Assembly: GCA_030544215.1 (NCBI GenBank)
Contig: JARZZO010000003.1
Location: 47,412,045 to 47,476,044 of the forward strand
Length of the DNA stretch: 64,000 nt
Direction of reading: 5' to 3'
DNA from: Zantedeschia hybrid cultivar
Taxonomy: Eukaryota; Streptophyta; Magnoliopsida; Alismatales; Araceae
How positions within the stretch are numbered: position 1 is the first letter of the stretch; the number at the start of each line of letters is the position of its first letter. The translations under genes were made by a program, and so were the position numbers. Positions 10,825-22,118 of this stretch are shown here, piece by piece. The notes beneath the pieces were generated by a model, which saw only the letters and a program-made list of their open reading frames with translations, searched no databases and was not told where the DNA came from.

Positions 10825-11571
10825 GGCCTGAGTAGGAGCTTGGTAAGCAGAAGGGTGAACCGAGGGACTTGGCTCAGAAGGATGTAGAGGATTTTTCCCT
10901 TTATAATGGATTGGATGGCGTCGAATTGACGAGGATCCACATGATTAGACAGAGCTCCCATAAGGGTAGTGAGGTTAGAAGGATGATTGGCAGAGGGCCC
11001 AGCTTGATCTTGGGCTCTTTTAAAGGTAGGATTGGAGATGACATGGACACGTGACTAATCGCCCAAGTCCGGATGGTATTAATCATAGATTGAATCATCC
11101 TGAAACTTAAGGGCATGACCATCTCCCTCGTGTATGGTTTGGAATTGGTCAGGATAACCAGAGATATAGGCGTCTCTTTTATCTTCAGAATAAGGTGCAC
11201 CATGAACTTGAGGGGCATAAGCATCTCCCTTGTACTCGACCAGATCTTCTTATTCAAAAGCAACCATGCCGACCGTTCTACCTGAACGTAGCATCATTGT
11301 GTTGAGATGACAATTTTTTCAATCAAGTTGGCACAGATTAACAACCAAATAGATGCTTACGCTATTTTGAGAGTTACTTGTTGGGTTAATTGGATTTTTA
11401 AATTTAGTTTTCTCAGTGGGTAGGATCCTAACTTCAATTCAATTTCTGCCGTTATGCTCTACGGCTTCATTCACAACGGTATGAATAACTACTCGGGACT
11501 TCAAATGGTACAACCGGCCCGATGAACAAAGAGGAGTTTCTTGCTTTTGGGGACTTACGGAGGTCTTAACA
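10825..11571 (-). other. Tat gag N-terminus and leader, degraded
   Basis: Follows gag on the minus strand toward the primer site. Short broken frames rich in Tyr, Asp and Gly are seen around 10900-11260, consistent with a decayed gag N-terminus. 11264-11571 holds no recognisable coding sequence. The region ends at the TAACA duplication flanking the solo C-LTR and resumes at 13725. Confidence 0.55.
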
Positions 11572-13719
11572 TGTAAGGATTGAGGTTTCGAATCTGGTTA
11601 TCGGTCAGTTTCGATGTTGGACCCCTTGGTTTTGGGCCCTTGTAGGGCTGGGTCTTGAGTTCGGTTGGTGGAACGCATTTTATATTGTGCCACGTGGGCT
11701 GGTTTTGGGCCGCGGGAGTATGGCCCCAGTCTTATCGTCTGAATGACGTCTTCAATGGACGACGCCATTCAAAGTACGGCCCTGGTATGTCAACGTATGA
11801 CCCCGTCTTGTCGTCTGATTGGCGTCAGTCTTGGACGACGCATTTTAGTTAGTTTCGGTTTGACCCCGCGAACCCTCCCTCCTTTCCCTCATTCTCTCCA
11901 CTTCTTTCTCTCTCCTCCTCCTTCTCTCCAAACCCCCGACGTCCCCTTCCCCTTCTCCTTCCTTTCCTCTCCCCTTTCCTCCTCTCCCTCCACTCCATCA
12001 ACCCCCTAACTTCCACCACTACCATCACCATTTCCTCCGTGACGTATTGCTCTCCGGACGGCGGCCGACGTCCTGGTGGAGTAACGGCGTCCACGGCGGT
12101 ACCGGCAGCGGTTCGTGGCGTGGCAGTACGGCGGCTAGGAGCTAGGAGGAGTTCAAGTAACCGGTAGGGTGACGATCTCCGTTGTGTTTCGAATAAAACC
12201 ATGTTTTCCCGCTTTCAAGCATCTTTAGGGGATTTTTGGGGTGAAAATGCTAATTTCACAAAATGAAGAATGGTGGGCTTTTAATAAGGTATTTGGATTC
12301 TCCTTCTCCTTCCCTATTTTAATACATTTTTGTACGATTTGGGAGAGAAATCCCATTTTATAACTCGGAGAAGGCCAGAGGGCAACCTGTCTGTGAGGGT
12401 TAAATGGCGTTTGGGGACAGCGACGCCATTTAAAAGGCGATGCGATTTATCTCAGATAACTGACTTTGTCTCTGGATTGAATGGCGTCCAGGGACTGCGA
12501 CGCCATTTAAATGGCGACTCCTTTGAACGACACGATTTAGTTTGGATCACCCCGAGGCCTGATTCTGTTTCTATCGTGATTAGGCGACTAGGGACAGCGA
12601 CGCATTTTAAAAGGTGACTACCTTGCACGACGTGTTTTAGGCCATTATGAGGCCAGGTTTTACATGAACCAGTTTATGAGTCTTGAATGACGTCGGCCAC
12701 GGGCGACGCGATTCAAGACAGAACTTCATTAATCCATGTAATTAATACGTGTTTACATTGTTAGATAGTTTGGTTAAAATTTATGCTTAAAACCATATTT
12801 CGTAGTCGAGGATTTCTACGTGATCGGATCGCACTATAACGTGTTTTCTGCGATCGTGGACCTAGAGTGACAGTTGTTAGCGCTTAGGCACCCTGTGTCG
12901 AAGTGGGAGTGACACAACGCCGGTGTGGGAGTGGTGGGGTGACGCCTAGAGAGAGGGTCACCTGGTGTACCCCAGGGTATAGCTAGTACCAGTGTGGGAG
13001 TGGTACATTCGGAGTGTCACTCGTGTTGGGGGAAGCAAAACCACCTTGAGCCAGGTCAAGTCAGAGTAGCCAGTGCACTATCCGAGGGGTTGCTGTTTGG
13101 TCTCAGCGGGTCGGTGTTTTCCGCATTCGGCCGTGTGACTTATGTGTTTAGCCGAGACGCTAGTTGTGGACTCCGTGGTGGTGGTTTTAGAGTCGTACAT
13201 GTTACTGTTATGAATGCATGTGTTTTATATCGAAATCTGGAAGTTGTGTTTACTGCTTTGTTTATTTAAATTGCCTACATTTGTGTTATTGCACTTGTGG
13301 GTGTGTGAGTGGGTGGTAGGGATCGAATGATCCCTACTGAGTCCATTTCGATGAGACTCACCCCCTGCGGTTTTCAGGTGAGGGTTTCAGGCAGGTGTAG
13401 CGAGAAGAGTGTTGTCTCGGGTTCAGTGCCAGCAACCACTGTTCCGGGGTATGCCCCGATGTAGTTATTATTTTCTTTTCTGGAATGTATGCTTAATTAT
13501 TTCTTTTCAGTTGGAGTATGTAATTATTTGCTGAGTCAAGTCGAATCGAAATAATTTTTAATTTCTGCACTTCTTTTACAATTCGATGTGATGTGGATGT
13601 TTCACTTAGTTTATTATTTATTCCCAGACTTATCGAGATCCTGGTTTAGCTCCAATTTTTAATAATTCTATGCCCATTTAATAATTGGATCTCCGATTAT
13701 AGGGTGGCGGGTCGTTACA
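11572..13719. mobile_element. Solo C-LTR copy B with TAACA target duplication
   Basis: Starts TGTAAGG, ends GGGTCGTTACA and is flanked by TAACA at 11567-11571 and 13720-13724. TG...CA ends and a perfect 5-bp duplication with no internal region show a solo LTR inside the Tat leader. It has a pyrimidine-rich stretch (11870-12010), at least eight GGCGTC dyads (11731-12720) and the CTACTGAG...GACTCACCCC module (about 13336-13366). No coding frame is credible. Confidence 0.92.
11731..12720. repeat. GGCGTC/GACGCC dyad cluster in C-LTR copy B
   Basis: Eight or more units. Clear examples are CTGAATGACGTC...GACGACGCCATTCA (11735-11771), TAAATGGCGTTT...GCGACGCCATTTA (12402-12432), TTGAATGGCGTCC...GCGACGCCATTTAA (12478-12510) and TTGAATGACGTC...GCGACGCGATTCAA (12684-12716). 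Outer arms differ between units (TTGAAT/ATTCAA against TAAAT/ATTTA) but match within each unit. Confidence 0.8.
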
Positions 13720-13724
13720 TAACA

Positions 13725-14414
13725 TCAACCACTCTAGTCTGATCGAGCCGACCCAGTCAGAGAGAGGTGAGGATACTAAGAGAGGTGTTCGTATAGAAGG
13801 AGGTGAGCCCCGGTGCAAATGACCTGTGGCTTGGATGGCCTCTAATGTAGAATAAGTAAATATAGGTAGCAAGGAAATCAATGATCCGAGCGTTAGTGAC
13901 CAACAGGGAAAAGAGCTTGAATCGCGTCGTTGTTCGCAGACGCTATTCAAGACAATAGCCCCTCCTGTTCACAGCGGCTCGGGCAACAAAAGAGATAAAA
14001 GGGACACTAAATAGCATCTTCCAAGGGCGGCGCACTTAGTAAAATGCATCGCTCTGTGCAGACGCACTTTGGGTCCCGAAAACCACAAACAGACAGCAAA
14101 ATTAGGGGCAATCCCCTCTCCAAATAATAGGACGAATAATAGATCAAATTCTCATGCGACAATAGTTAAATATATAGGCTAATCATGCGACATCATGGAT
14201 ATTAATTCAAACAAAACACACTTTCTGATACTACTTCTCAAGGCAATCAAGGGAGGGCAAGATTTGCCACAAAGGGATGTGCACGAGGTGCACGTGGGGA
14301 TAAGGATCAAATAGCCAACCAACAAACCATCAAACGTGCCCAAGGGACACAAGCGGTGCTCAGAGGGTGCCCAATGGAAATAACAAGAGTAAATAAAAAG
14401 AAACGGCAAGACAA
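13725..14414 (-). other. Tat leader, primer-proximal part
   Basis: Non-coding sequence between the primer site and the solo C-LTR. It carries three dyad motifs (13918-14080), the first being CTTGAAT...ATTCAAG with a GCGTCG/AGACGC inner arm. Nothing else is recognised. Confidence 0.6.
13918..14080. repeat. Dyad motifs in the Tat leader
   Basis: CTTGAATCGCGTCG...GCAGACGCTATTCAAG (13919-13954), then two weaker copies near 14009-14043 and 14044-14076. The unit is the one seen in C-LTRs, but here it lies in the leader of an unrelated element. Confidence 0.7.
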
Positions 14415-14432
14415 GTCCCACCGTGATCGCCA
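14415..14432 (-). other. Tat primer-binding site, tRNA-Arg-like
   Basis: The minus strand reads TGGCGATCACGGTGGGAC. This differs at a few positions from the complement of the 3' end of a plant tRNA-Arg (TGGCGACCACAGTGGGAG, from knowledge of that tRNA). Ogre elements are known to use tRNA-Arg. It lies six bases inside the LTR end at 14439. Confidence 0.75.
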
Positions 14433-15143
14433 AAAAGCTGTAGTGCTCAAAAAGGGTGTGTGTTCATCATGTTATCATGTGTTTACTATGATTAACAATA
14501 TGAAAGAAATTGTGATCGCCATAAACCAAGGGCTTCAAATGAAAAGTGATCGCTTACTAACCTTGCAAATCGGGAGAGTGTGGGGTTATTTTGTTCCTGT
14601 CTTTCGGCCGGCCGAAAGAAAAGAGTCTTCTTTCTTTTTTTACTCTTGTTCTTTAGGGTGTTTCTTCCTCCGTCTAAACTCCAAGCTTTCTTTTAAATCT
14701 CCTTCAAACCTTGCAAGAAAGATTGAAAACAAAAGAAAACAAATAGATTAGAACTAAAGAGAGGTAGTATCTATTCTATACAACAAAATTATCATGCAAC
14801 TAAACAAAAGAACTCACTTGTTTTGTGTCCTTTTAAACCCCTAAAGCATGTATAGGCATAGAAAATATGAAGTGAATGTGTGTAATGAAGTGATGCAATG
14901 AAAAACTATATGAAAACAGAAATTTAAACTATATGAATTAAAATTCAAAGGAAAAGATCAAGTAGAGAGGAAAAGGATGGCCCCTCCATAGCCTCGATCT
15001 TCAATGAGCTTCAAAGGGCTAAAAGGATGAAGAAGATGAAGCTTCTCTTGCTGTCCACGTTCTTCTTCTTGAGGGTCTTCAAAAACCTTGTAGGAAGCTC
15101 CAAATTCTCCAATAGCCAACCTTTTTAAAGGCCAATGTCTATA

Positions 15144-15153
15144 TGTATTTATA
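15144..15153 (-). promoter_or_regulatory. Candidate TATA box in the Tat LTR
   Basis: TATAAATACA on the minus strand, in the LTR and pointing toward the primer site and gag. Confidence 0.5.
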
Positions 15154-15398
15154 AGAAGTGATTCAAAGGTATTTTGGCCTTCAAAAGGACTCTCCCTCGG
15201 CTCAGATTTGCCCTGGATGATCATGAAGGGAATTGGAAACACTTCTAATATCTGGAACCGGATTATCTCGGCCAAATCATGTTCATCAGGAAACTCTTAA
15301 AACGTGTTGTTCAAAGAGGATGCCATTTAGTTAATTAATGCAGCCAGAATAGAAATAAATCCGAAAAAGGAAATCGAAAACAATTAGAAAACATAAAA

Positions 15399-15605
15399 GA
15401 CGTCGTTTACGCTCAACGTACTTTAGACAATTTAGGAAATTAACTAGAATTAGAAATCTTAAACCGAGGCTGATTAGGACCTAAATGGCGTCGTCCATAG
15501 GCGACACTATTTAGTTAATCCTTCTAAATTTATTAATTTTAATTCCAAATTGATTTCTGCTATGAATCCGAATGGCGTCATGCATGAGCGACGTGATTCA
15601 ACGAA
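15399..15605. repeat. Dyad motifs in the Tat LTR
   Basis: Three units: about 15399-15429 (weak), CTAAATGGCGTCGTCC...GGCGACACTATTTAG (15481-15514) and GAATGGCGTCAT...GAGCGACGTGATTC (15570-15600). Same design as in the C-LTRs. Confidence 0.7.
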
Positions 15606-15719
15606 TCTCAAGAAAAAATCAATAAAAATTAATTAATGATTAAACATCAGACCATTCTGGGGCATTATCATTGTGACATGAAATTTACTCAATATGATAT
15701 CAAAATTAGCGCATCTACA

Positions 15720-17086
15720 ACATGTTCTTAATTGTTTTTAGTCGGAGGATGTTTGAGAAGGACATCAAACATCCGGATAGACTAGTATAGGTTTCTTCAG
15801 CTCATATGATGAGGGTGACTGATCTTATAAGTCACTTGTGTGGGGACACTATGATGGACTTGTAGGTGCTCATTAAGGAATGAGTTCACTAAACTGATCC
15901 GACCTAGAATCGCTGGATTGTACATACCTCACTGTTAACCAGCTCGATTCTTTTGTCACGGTTGTGTAGATGATCCTTGGACCTGAGACACCAAAGATAC
16001 CTTGTTGGTACGTCTTTGAGCTTTGACTTTGACTAATGAATCCCTAACCATGGGTTTTCAATAAGTCAATTGATTGGGTTCAGAGAAATGCCCTCGAAGG
16101 TAATTGTGTGTTCAATATGGGATCATTCGCTCTCGGTATTATGAGAGAGAATGTTCTGGGAATGATGCGCTTAAGTCTCTGGCCAGAGCGGACTCTGTAT
16201 CAGATAAAGAGTTATTCGATATAGATTAGCGGCATCTGATTCAAGTGAATCGACCGGCTAGGGTTTAATAGTAAACTATACCCTAGGTCGATTGTAGAAC
16301 ATTGCACGGATGAAGGATTATATCTACGTGCTAACCGATGACGGAAAGGTTCCAATCGAGGGTTGCGATAACTCTAATGCCATCCAGGATCACGCGATGT
16401 TGCTTGGCATCCAACGTGATCAGAAGCTCGTCCGAATTTACTGTGCGACATTAAATTCAGCTAATTAATTAATATAAGGATATTAATTAATTCAGTGGGT
16501 CCGTAAGGAGTTACTCGGCTTAATGGGTCATTAAATGGACTGGTATTTAGGCTTAGAGGGTCACACGCAAAAGGTTTTCAAGTCGATGGATAATTTGACG
16601 GGATTTCGAATAAGTGTGGGTTTTTATGAAAAACCACAAATACACTTATTATAAAAGAACAGCCGCTAGGTCGGGGGCCAGCAACCTTGACCTAGCCGCT
16701 GCCTTCTCTCTCACCTCTCTCTCTCCTGGGCGCACCTTTCGAGGTCGGCCCCCTGGAGGATCTACAACGGCTCCCAACAGCTCCGCTTCTCGTTCGACGG
16801 GAGTTTCCGAATCTGCATGTTGCGGCGAATAACGTGCAGCCAGACGGGATCCGCGGACGCCGCATCGAGCGAGGAGGCGAGGACGATCCATTGCGAGGAG
16901 AACCACGTGGATACCGCTGGAGGTTGGGCACCTGCGTGGCTCGGACGGGACGCGGATTCGAATCCACGCAAGGTAAATCTGATTTTCCGTTTAAGGTTTT
17001 AGTATATCGAAACGGGACGGATCCATTCCCGAAATTATTTTTTCCACTGCGTTTTTCGAACCGATCTCAACACAGCGAACCGAACA
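15720..17086 (+). repeat. Copia-A 5' LTR, copy 3, left end missing
   Basis: Aligns with complete copia-A LTRs from the TTCTTAAT...AGTCGGAGGAT block to the end, which reads CGAACA next to the primer site. The first ~170 bp (TGTTAG...) are cut off by the Tat insertion. Confidence 0.87.
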
Positions 17087-17087
17087 G

Positions 17088-17100
17088 TGGTACAGAGCCA
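17088..17100 (+). other. Primer-binding site of copia-A copy 3, one base deleted
   Basis: TGGTACAGAGCCA against the usual TGGTATCAGAGCCA: one base lost. Position and flanks are as in the other copies. Confidence 0.85.
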
Positions 17101-18360
17101 AGTTCCACTGTGTCCTTCGCCATTTTGAATTCTGAAATTTAATTTTCTAGTTATATTCCATGCATATTATACTATTATGTTTGAGAAATCATATTCATAA
17201 GATGAATGAAATTAATTTTATTAATTTTATTTCTGCATAAATTGTATTTTTATTGAGTTTCTCGTGTTCTTCGTTGGACGAAGAACGACGCTCATAGGGT
17301 GGTGTTCGTATGATCACATGTGATGCGAGGCATCTGGGAAGGACCTTGGTATGACCAAAGGATCTTACGGCCACCGCCGACATCACCTCTGGCACCGGCG
17401 TGGGCTGGATGGCGATGACCGGCCGGCAAAGGCCTCCCCCTCCCCTCGGTTCAACGGTGCAGGTTTGGGGTGGGGGGGGGGGGGGTTCGGGGCACCCCTT
17501 TTGGGGTTGGGCAACACCGACGGCGCCGTCCGGCAACGGCGGGCTGATCGGCGACGGTCCGGTGCCCCCCCGGCGCCGAAACGGTCGTCGGCCGCCGACT
17601 CCGCCCCCTTCCCCCCCACGGTTTCCTGCACGCAGGTGCCACCGGGGTTGGGGGGGCGCAGGCCCGTGCGGCTAGGAATCCCTAGCTGCACAGTCCAACC
17701 CGGGCCAACCGTGGCTCGGACCGGGTCCGAACCGCCCTAGGCCCCCTGGTCCGAGCCCATGGCCCAGCCGGGCTGAGCCCTAATTCGGCCAGGGGTGGAC
17801 TGAGCCACCTGGGTTGTTTTTAGAACCAAGATATATTTAGATTAAATTGTTTTATACTTTTAAATTTTCAAAAATTGTTTTGAAATTAAAGTTTTATTCA
17901 ATTTAACTTTCAAGGGACCCATTATAATTGCTTTAGTTCATTATCTTAATTAACAAATGTTGCTATTTGTTATAATTAATTATTAATTTAAATGTTGAAT
18001 TGATAATTAATTTTAACAAGATAAACTAAATGTTAGATTCAAATGAGATAATGATTAATCTAATTGTTAGATGACATATTTAGATTAATCTAAACGTTAG
18101 ATTAATTTTATTATAATTTGCATGGGATATTCTAGAAATTTATGTTTTGGAATCTCTGCGCATATAATGTTTGATTAATGCATTTAAATATGATTTATAT
18201 GCTTGATTATTAGAAATCAATCTTTTTCGAAAATCCTAATTCTCCAAATTTTGTTTGGTCCCCCGTTTATGAAACCAAAATATTATTTATTTTCGAAAAA
18301 TCTATTTAGCCTTGTGTTGTACTAAATCCTGGTGTGGTTTGTTTAATTAAAAAGTACACG
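17101..18360 (+). other. Leader of copia-A copy 3: GC island then AT-rich block
   Basis: Non-coding. 17350-17780 is GC-rich, with a run of 14 G (17472-17485) and GGGCCGGGC-type repeats. 17860-18160 is AT-rich with short dyads (TTAATCTAAACGTTAGATTAA). Long open frames over the GC island are due to composition. Confidence 0.7.
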
Positions 18361-18735
18361 GTGGTCATGGATGAGCATTATTCTTTGTGGATGTGGATGG
18401 TGATATATGTGAATGCTTGGATTATTAATTGTTAATAAATAGAGGTCTACGTACCTCTCCCTCTCTCATATTCCATTGTATCTCTACCTCCCTCCTTGAT
18501 TGACTCGCCATAAGACTCCCTCTTTTAAATTTACAAGTAATTGGAATTTATAATGTAATTTGATCGAGGCGCCTGAGCGTAGAGCGAGGATCATCCACAA
18601 TTGCAACCAAGAAGGAAATGAAGGAGTTCATTCGGCCTATGAGTTTGCAGACTCATGATATAATTGTTATATTGTGTATTTTTTGTGTGTTTGACTTTAT
18701 GGCTCAGGTCAAACCACAGTGCCATCCATGACCAC
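18361..18735 (+). other. Long-range inverted repeat in the leader of copy 3
   Basis: GTGGTCATGGATG (18361-18373) pairs perfectly with CATCCATGACCAC (18723-18735). The enclosed ~350 nt include AATAAATAGAGGTC and a polypyrimidine stretch. Equivalent pairings occur in the other copia leaders with different sequence in copia-B. Confidence 0.7.
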
Positions 18736-18939
18736 ACTAATGGCATGTATGCGATGTGTGTGTTTTCTTTTGATTACGAATCAAATTAACTAGGTTATTA
18801 GTATATGTAATATATGCGATATATTTAATACTATCACCTAGGATGAGACCAAAGTAAATAAATAAAACCTTCGTTACAAAGTCTAAGCCGTAGCGCGAGT
18901 TATTGAGAATGCACAGCATGACTCTCCATCAATATAGTT

Positions 18940-19375
18940 AATAGAACTTAATTCAGTGGTGGCACATACTACGTGTTTACCCGAGATTTGTCATCATCTA
19001 TTGAGAGGACTATTAACTATGACATTAGATGTCTTGAGATTAGAATAGAGGAATGATATAGCTATCTGCGTGTTTACCCGAGAGCTATATTCCTACTCTA
19101 CTCTATTACATATTGATGGTGGAGCTTAGATCGAGGATAATAGTCTACTGTGTTTATCCAGGACCATTAATAACCTGGAAGTCGAAACATGATCGGATAT
19201 TACAAGGAGTTGCAATTACTATGAGATGGTTGCTTTAAGAAAACAATATAATACTATGTGTTTACTCAAGGTTATACTGACTCTTAGAGATTCTGATCCC
19301 CACTAGGAGACTATCGGCGTCTCCCATTCTGTATACCTGAAGGTTATACAGTCCAAAGAAAATTAGTGGGAGTAA
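18940..19375 (+). promoter_or_regulatory. Four-hairpin array and two-hairpin junction upstream of gag, copy 3
   Basis: The apical motif GTGTTTACCCGAG or a variant recurs at about 18971, 19067, 19148 and 19256, each flanked by complementary arms. In hairpin 2, GGAAT-GAT-ATAGCT (19050-19063) pairs with AGCTATATTCC (19083-19093). It is followed by CCCCACTAG, a GGAGAC/GTCTCC hairpin, a CTGTATA/TATACAG hairpin and ATTAGTGGGAG (19298-19372), where the outer ends also pair. The gag ATG is 90 bases downstream. Confidence 0.7.
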
Positions 19376-19460
19376 AACTAGATAAACAAAGTCCATATCT
19401 TGTTTTAATTAATAACTGAATAACTGCTAATTGTAATTTGATTATTTCCTGTAGGCTAAA

Positions 19461-20714
19461 ATGTCACACCATAACCCGTTGCGTGGCATACTGGATGCCA
19501 ATCGTTTGACAGGCCCAAACTACTCAGACTGGTTCAGGAACCTGAAGATTGTCCTCAGGTCTGAGCAAATTGCTTATGTCCTGGATGATGAACCTCCTAC
19601 TGAACCAACATTAGATGCCCCAGAGGAGGACATGCTAACATATGAAAAATGGAAGGAAGATTCCACCATGACCCAATGCTACATACTGGCCTCTATGAGC
19701 AATGAGTTGCAGAGGCAGCATAAGGAGATGGATGCAAGATCCATTATACTCCATTTGAAGGAGCTATTTGGTGAGCAAAACATGATCGAAAGATATGAGA
19801 TATCTAAGAATCTGTTTAAAGCTCAGATCGCAGAAGGATCTTCAGTACAGACTCATGTGTTGAAGATGATTGAATGGGTGGAAAGGTTGGATGCTCTTAG
19901 GGTCCCACTACCCAAGGAGATGCATACCGACCTTGTGTTATCTTCACTTCCACAATCATATGCTCAGTTCATTATTAACTTTAACATGAACAAGATCCAA
20001 ACCACTTTGGCTGAATTACTGAACATGCTGAAGACTGCAAAGGGGAACATTGTGAAGAATAAACCCCAAGTTCTTATGGTTGGTAAGACCGACAGAAAAA
20101 GACTGGCAGTCCAAGCCTTTAGGAAAGGCAAAGGCAAGAATCATAAGAAGCCGAAAGTTGTCAAAAAGGATAAAGGCAAGAGTGCTGAGAAGGGTGAATG
20201 CTTCTACTATCATCAGAAGGGCCACTGGAAGAGGAATTGTAAAGAATACCTCAAGGACAAGGCTCAAGGAATTGTCAAGCAGCAGGACGCTTCATGTATC
20301 TATATGATAGATGTAAACTTGTCAATTAGAGATTATATATTGTGGATATTAGATACTGGATGTGTTTCTCATATATGCAATATTGTGCAGGCACTGACAA
20401 GAAGACGTAAGCTGAGACCCGGCGAGGTGGAGCTAAGGCTAGGTAATGGCGCAAGAGTTGCGGCGATCGCTGTAGGGACAGTGGAGTTCAAGCTGCCATC
20501 TGGAGACATTTTTTCATTAGATGAATGTTATTATGTACCTAGCATAATAAGGAATATTATTTATATTTCAAGTTTAGATAGAATTGGGTACACTTTAACT
20601 GTTGGGAATAATTGTTGTTCAATTTATTTTAGAAATAAATTAATAGCTTCTACTACGTTATCCAATGGAATGTACTAATTAAATGTGTCTCATGATAATT
20701 TCAATATTGGTTCT
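19461..20714 (+). pseudogene. Copia gag-protease, truncated, copy 3
   Basis: Starts ATG at 19461. An open frame of 405 codons ends at 20678, and readable sequence continues to the Athila insertion. Residues 1-200 are the copia gag domain (LTGPNYSDWFRNLKIVLRSE, then NELQRQHKEMDARSI, LKELFGEQN and YAQFIINFNMN). A Lys-rich stretch leads to the zinc knuckle at ~247, where the pattern is C-F-Y-Y...H...C: the second Cys is Tyr. Protease follows, with WILDTGCVSHIC at ~296 holding the Asp-Thr-Gly triad, and VELRLGNGARVAAIAVG. The stop after SNGMY and the loss of pol make it non-functional beyond gag. Confidence 0.9.
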
Positions 20715-21397
20715 TGATCGCTCGAAATTATGTGTCGTTAAGTATATTCGAATATCAATCTTAAAATTTCAATTTCCACATATAATTATTTGAAAAATAG
20801 TAAGTGGTGAGATTAAGTCGAATCCACAGGAAAATAGATTTTTAAAGTTGAAAACTTTGAGTTTTTAGAGAAAAAATAAAGAAGAAATAAGAGGAGCATG
20901 ATGATTTGATAGATAACAATTGAAACTAATCGGACTTACTACTAACTCATAAAAGGAGCACCCCTAAAATAGAATAATAAGACCATCTACTGAACTAAGA
21001 CTATTTCCAAAATACTGATTAAAAGTAGAATATAAATTTTGAGTAGTGTCAACAAAAGAAAAAATAAAAGTTGTAGAACAAAAAGAGGGAGAAAAGATAA
21101 CTTTTTTCAAATGAGCTAATGTCATTCGTTAACATAACTACATGAAATTTTACAGAGACATTGAAAATAAAAAAATAATATAACTTTTATAAGGAAACTT
21201 TTACAGAAAATATTTGAAATACAGTGTAACATGGAGAACTCAAAAACTAGAGAGAGAGGCGATGAAGAGAGAAAACTGGTGTTTGCAACCGTCGTAGCTC
21301 TTCGCACGGATCCTTGGCAGCCCTAGACTCCTTCCAGTAGTCAGTTGTAGTACCTCAAGTCCACCTCTTACCCCTGGCAGCCGCCGGTTTGAGAGAG

Positions 21398-21399
21398 AT

Positions 21400-21434
<35 letters not shown>
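21398..21434 (+). repeat. GA microsatellite in the Athila LTR
   Basis: About 17 near-perfect GA units. The same place in the other LTR (27184-27210) is much shorter and interrupted. Confidence 0.9.
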
Positions 21435-21436
<2 letters not shown>

Positions 21437-21749
21437 AAAACTTAGAGAGGGGGGGAGGGCTGCTACAGTACCCGTGGGTACTGTAGCAAAGAGAGGAAGA
21501 AAGTGAGAGAGAGAGAGGGAGAGAAGATAGGAGGCAAAAGAAGGAAAATCCCGGGAGAGAGAAAGGAAGGAAAGAAGGAGATTCTTTTAAAAGAGGAGGG
21601 TATTTTCAAAAAGAGGAAATGAGGGAAGAAAGAGGCGGCGGCTGCTCCAAGGCTCCTTCTTGAGCAAAAATTAGGGCAACCTTTAGAGAGTAGTTAAAGA
21701 CCATTTTACCCATGCTCCATTAATTCTTTCAAAAAGATAGTTGCTTTTG

Positions 21750-21812
21750 TTGAGATTTGAACCTTAGATCTCCCATAAGTCTCCAAAAACTTAACCACTA
21801 CACCACATCGTC
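21750..21812 (-). repeat. tRNA-like segment in the Athila 3' LTR
   Basis: The minus strand reads GATGTGGTGTAGTGGTTAAG (start and A box), then about 25 bases, then AAGGTTCAAATCTC (B box). This is the layout of a Ser/Leu-type tRNA head and T arm. Confidence 0.6.
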
Positions 21813-22103
21813 TTCATATCATATTTACATAAAAATAAATGTAAATTAGGATAATATCATGAATAAAATTACATTTATACTGAAATAAATTTATTTATTA
21901 TCTCAGTTTTGCTGAGAAAACCGCAAATACATTACACTCCATTATTCACATGAAATGATGATGTTTTTAACTCAGAATTTGACAAAATTGGTACTCTTGG
22001 AATTAGTGCAAAATTATCTATCATTTCATGCAGTTTTAAACATAAAATCATGAATATAGTGCATGCATTTGTTCTTTTAACGATCAAAATTATCAACTTA
22101 TCA

Positions 22104-22118
22104 CACTCCCCAACTTAC
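22104..22118 (-). other. Athila polypurine tract
   Basis: The minus strand reads GTAAGTTGGGGAGTG directly before the LTR start TGATAAG, as expected for plus-strand priming. Confidence 0.8.

Larger units (their letters stand above)
4393..15719 (-). mobile_element. Tat/Ogre-type Ty3/gypsy retrotransposon, defective
   Basis: Minus-strand order: 5' LTR (14439-15719), tRNA-Arg-like primer site (14415-14432), leader, gag, protease, G-patch, RNase H, second RNase H, linker, integrase zinc domain. The second RNase H and the G-patch mark the Tat/Ogre lineage. The RT catalytic core is deleted, the integrase core and the 3' LTR are absent, and two solo LTRs with perfect 5-bp duplications lie inside. 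The right end sits in a copia-A LTR (copy 3), so it inserted there. Confidence 0.88.
14439..15719 (-). repeat. Tat 5' LTR
   Basis: Bounded by TGTAG at 14439 and CTACA at 15719, a perfect 5-bp terminal inverted repeat, with the primer site just inside. 1281 bp. The minus strand has a TATA box (TATAAATACA, 15153-15144). The right end abuts copia-A LTR sequence (ACATGTTCTTAATTG...), the insertion target. The partner 3' LTR is missing. Confidence 0.85.
15720..20714 (+). mobile_element. Copia-A copy 3, truncated
   Basis: Plus-strand order: 5' LTR remnant, primer site, leader with GC island and short AT block, hairpin array, gag and protease. The Athila insertion at 20715 cuts it just after the protease. 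Integrase, RT, RNase H and the 3' LTR are not found beyond the Athila element. The left end of the LTR is lost at the Tat insertion. This is the only copia-A copy here with an uninterrupted, full-length gag. Confidence 0.88.
20715..22103 (-). repeat. Athila 3' LTR
   Basis: Plus-strand limits TGATCGCTCG and CAACTTATCA, giving TGAT...ATCA ends. It is next to a polypurine tract at its inner side, and the outer side lies inside copia-A copy 3. 1389 bp. It holds a GA repeat, a tRNA-like segment and a GCGGCGGCTGCTCC stretch. Confidence 0.88.

Noticed and set aside
2802..13719. C-LTR copies A and B as the two LTRs of the Tat element
   Set aside because: Copy B has its own TAACA duplication, copy A meets integrase coding sequence without a polypurine tract, and the real Tat LTR with primer site is at 14439-15719.
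14356..14751. Plus-strand frame of 131 codons as a gene
   Set aside because: It spans the Tat primer site and the LTR boundary on the opposite strand; no known domain.
14958..15275. Minus-strand frame of 105 codons in the Tat LTR
   Set aside because: It overlaps the TATA-like box and the transcript start region; no domain and no second copy to test conservation.
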